64,000 nucleotides of DNA from Methanomicrobiales archaeon. GTDB lineage: Archaea > Halobacteriota > Methanomicrobia > Methanomicrobiales > JACTUA01. Below, piece after piece: positions 62,269-64,000 of this stretch. Numbering within the stretch: the first letter of the stretch is position 1; every line of letters begins with the position of its first letter. Location: contig JASEFH010000004.1 in assembly GCA_030019205.1 (NCBI GenBank), positions 1 to 64,000 of the forward strand, given 5' to 3'. The notes under the pieces were generated by a model. It searched no databases and had not been told where the DNA came from. It saw only the letters and a program-made list of their open reading frames with translations. Both the position numbers and the translations under genes were made by a program.

Positions 62269-64000
62269 TCACCCGATCCCGAGCTCCCGCAGCTTCTCCG
62301 CGGTGGGGATGCCGTCCTCCGTCCAGCCCCGCTCGCGGTAGTACTCGGTGAGGAGGGGCTCCCGCCTCCAGACGCACCCCGCCGCCGCGCCGCAGGTGAG
62401 GGGCTCCTCCAGCATCCGCTCGGGGAGCGTGTCGTCCGCTTTCGAAAAACCGGCAGCGAGGTTGAAGATCCTCTGGAGGTTCCAGATCCGCTCGCCGGAC
62501 CGCAGGAACTCCTCGGCATCGACGGGGCGCCCGACGGCTGCCGAGAGCATGGCGGCATAGTCGTCCGGGTCCAGGGAGCGGATCGAGAAGAGGCAGGCGC
62601 CGCTCGCGTCGATCGCCGCGAACAGATCCTGGAACCGCTTCACCCACCAGGCTTTGCCGGCATCCGACAGCGGATCCAGGCGGACCGGGATGCCGAGCAC
62701 CTCCGGGTAGAGCATGTTCCCGTAGACGTGGCAGGCCCCCCGCACGGAGGTCGCGTATGCCAGGCCCTGGCCCTGCATCCCCCGGGGATCGTAGCCCGGC
62801 ATCTCCTGCCCCTTGACGGACATGGAGAACTCGGGGTGCCCGTAGCGGGCGGCGAACCGCAGCGATCCCTCCGCCAGCTCGTCCCCGATCCCCTCGCGGT
62901 AGCCGATCATGCGCACCAGATCCGCGACGGCCCGCCCATCCCCGAAGCGGATCTCCTCGTTGAGGTAGCCCCTCTCGGAGAGCTCCATGGCGCAGGCGAT
63001 CGTGGCGCCGGTGGAGATGGTGTCGAGCCCGAGATCGTTGCAGAGGTTGTTGGCGATCGCGATCCAGCGGAGGCTGCCCACGCCGCAGTCGGGGCCGAAG
63101 CTCCAGATGGTCTCGTACTCCGGACCTTCGCCGAGCGCTCCGTCCACCCGTGTCACCCGCCCGCAGGCGACGGGGCAGGAGTAGCAGCCCTTGACCCGCT
63201 CCAGGATCGTCTCCGCCATCTCCTCCCCGGATACCTGCCCTGCCTGCGGAAAGTGGCTGCCCTGGAAGTTGCGGGTCGGCAGCAGACAGAGCTCGTTCAC
63301 GAGGTTCACCGAACCCGCGGTCCCGTACCTTCGAAGACTCCCCCCGGTGATGCCGCTCCTCTTCAGTTTCTCCAGGATCCGCTCGCGGGTGAGGCGGAGC
63401 GCTTCCGGATCGGAGACGGGGTACTTTCCGCTCCCCCGCACCGCCACCGCCTTCAGCCGCTTGGAGCCCATCACCGCACCGACGCCGCCCCGCCCTGCCG
63501 CGCGGGCATTCTCGTTGACGATGCAGGCGATCCGGGACAGGCGCTCCCCGGCGGGGCCGATGCAGGCGATCTTCGCCCGCGGGTCCCGCAGCTCCTGCTG
63601 GATCCCCGCGGCCGTCTCCCCCGTCCCCCTGCCCCAGTAGGGTGCCGCATCCCGGAGCGCGGCAGCACCGTCCCGCACCTGCAGATAGACCGCCCTCTCC
63701 GCCCGCCCCCGGATCACGATCGCGTCGAACCCGGCACGCTTCAGCTCGACCCCGAAGGATCCCCCGCTGTTGGCGCTGGTGATGGTGCCGGTGAGAGGCG
63801 ACTTCGTGACGATGTCGTAGCGGGAGCAGAGCGGAAGCCCGCTGCCGGTCAGGGGCCCCGCGGCCAGGACGAGCAGGTTCCCGGCGGTGAGGGGATCGAC
63901 GTGGGGATCCAGGCGTTCGAGGAGGATCCGCACCCCGAAGCCCCGCCCCCCGATGTAGTCCCGGCTCCAGGCTTCGGGGTAACTCTCCGTCCGAATGCTC
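62269..64000 (-). CDS. Aldehyde:ferredoxin oxidoreductase, N-terminus outside window
   Basis: At least 576 residues; the frame runs off the right edge (upstream residues read YPEAWSRDYIGGRGFGVRILLERLDP). Tungsten-pterin AOR family: TSANSGGSFGVELKRAGFDAIVIRG, GRGGVGAVMGSKRLKAVAV, and cluster ligands in CYSCPVACGR (~C-x2-C-x3-C) with a later Cys (SGACLFSI). It oxidises aldehydes, or reduces acids, with ferredoxin; the substrate is unknown. Only about 20-30 N-terminal residues are missing. Confidence 0.93.
   Translation of the reverse strand, partial: SIRTESYPEAWSRDYIGGRGFGVRILLERLDPHVDPLTAGNLLVLAAGPLTGSGLPLCSRYDIVTKSPLTGTITSANSGGSFGVELKRAGFDAIVIRGRAERAVYLQVRDGAAALRDAAPYWGRGTGETAAGIQQELRDPRAKIACIGPAGERLSRIACIVNENARAAGRGGVGAVMGSKRLKAVAVRGSGKYPVSDPEALRLTRERILEKLKRSGITGGSLRRYGTAGSVNLVNELCLLPTRNFQGSHFPQAGQVSGEEMAETILERVKGCYSCPVACGRVTRVDGALGEGPEYETIWSFGPDCGVGSLRWIAIANNLCNDLGLDTISTGATIACAMELSERGYLNEEIRFGDGRAVADLVRMIGYREGIGDELAEGSLRFAARYGHPEFSMSVKGQEMPGYDPRGMQGQGLAYATSVRGACHVYGNMLYPEVLGIPVRLDPLSDAGKAWWVKRFQDLFAAIDASGACLFSIRSLDPDDYAAMLSAAVGRPVDAEEFLRSGERIWNLQRIFNLAAGFSKADDTLPERMLEEPLTCGAAAGCVWRREPLLTEYYRERGWTEDGIPTAEKLRELGIG

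Overview
The window is GC-rich archaeal DNA from a methanogen, most likely of the order Methanomicrobiales (Methanoculleus/Methanofollis-like). The evidence is methenyl-H4MPT cyclohydrolase (mch), a methanogenesis marker 12 protein, a beta-RFAP synthase for methanopterin, archaeal cobamide genes (cobT, cobZ, cobS), a four-subunit pyruvate:ferredoxin oxidoreductase, EF-1alpha/S10, L7Ae-S28e-L24e-NDK, an Orc1/Cdc6, a CetZ tubulin homologue and TATA-box promoters. The exact genus cannot be fixed from the sequence alone.

Layout. 1-4019 is the end of a large CRISPR array (55 identical 37-nt repeats and 54 complete spacers; it continues off the left edge; no cas genes are in the window). 4.3-12.1 kb holds a redox pair (ferredoxin-thioredoxin reductase fused to rubredoxin, plus glutaredoxin), a degenerate EF-Tu paralogue, a PadR/methyltransferase-like fusion coupled to a DUF2115 protein, a nitroreductase, and a TraB/YkgJ/GuaA-glutaminase operon. 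12.2-18.4 kb has an Na,K-ATPase-like P-type pump, the divergent cobT and cobZ-cobS genes and a small sulfite-reductase-like protein. 18.5-32.1 kb contains two translation operons around membrane and surface genes: a TIGR03663 (Agl23-like) protein, CetZ with a membrane-anchored coiled-coil protein, and an operon of FAD oxidoreductase, GT2 glycosyltransferase, UPF0104 and Chlor_Arch_YYY (DUF2298). 32.8-38.2 kb has small membrane proteins, a nitrilase-family amidohydrolase, threonine synthase and a LysE-type exporter. 38.1-51.4 kb is core metabolism and replication: porCDAB, marker 12, a sugar-nucleotide epimerase, a phosphoglycerate-mutase-family protein that may be the missing homoserine kinase, a chorismate lyase/RFAP synthase fusion, Orc1/Cdc6, mch and a 5'-nucleotidase.

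51.5-57.1 kb is an accessory strip next to tRNA-Val(UAC). It is less GC-rich and holds a PAS histidine kinase, tiny coupled reading frames with several single-base frameshifts at homopolymers, and a gutted IS481-type transposase. It reads as a decayed integrated element. 57.1-64 kb returns to core-type genes: a KTSC protein, a compact Mre11-Rad50 pair, an iron-sulfur flavoprotein, a TPR protein and an aldehyde:ferredoxin oxidoreductase cut by the right edge.

Core genes are packed tightly, with ATGA couplings and several convergent overlaps. Against this stand four long non-coding, GC-rich islands (8.85-9.86, 21.86-23.42, 32.1-32.8 and 33.45-34.07 kb). The first two share a degenerate repeat ending in a GTGCGATAGG-like motif. 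No complete new defence or metabolic system was found. The strongest unusual signals are two CRISPR spacers that overlap by 22 nt on opposite strands, the decayed tRNA-adjacent element, the island repeat family, and several informative gene fusions or degenerate paralogues.
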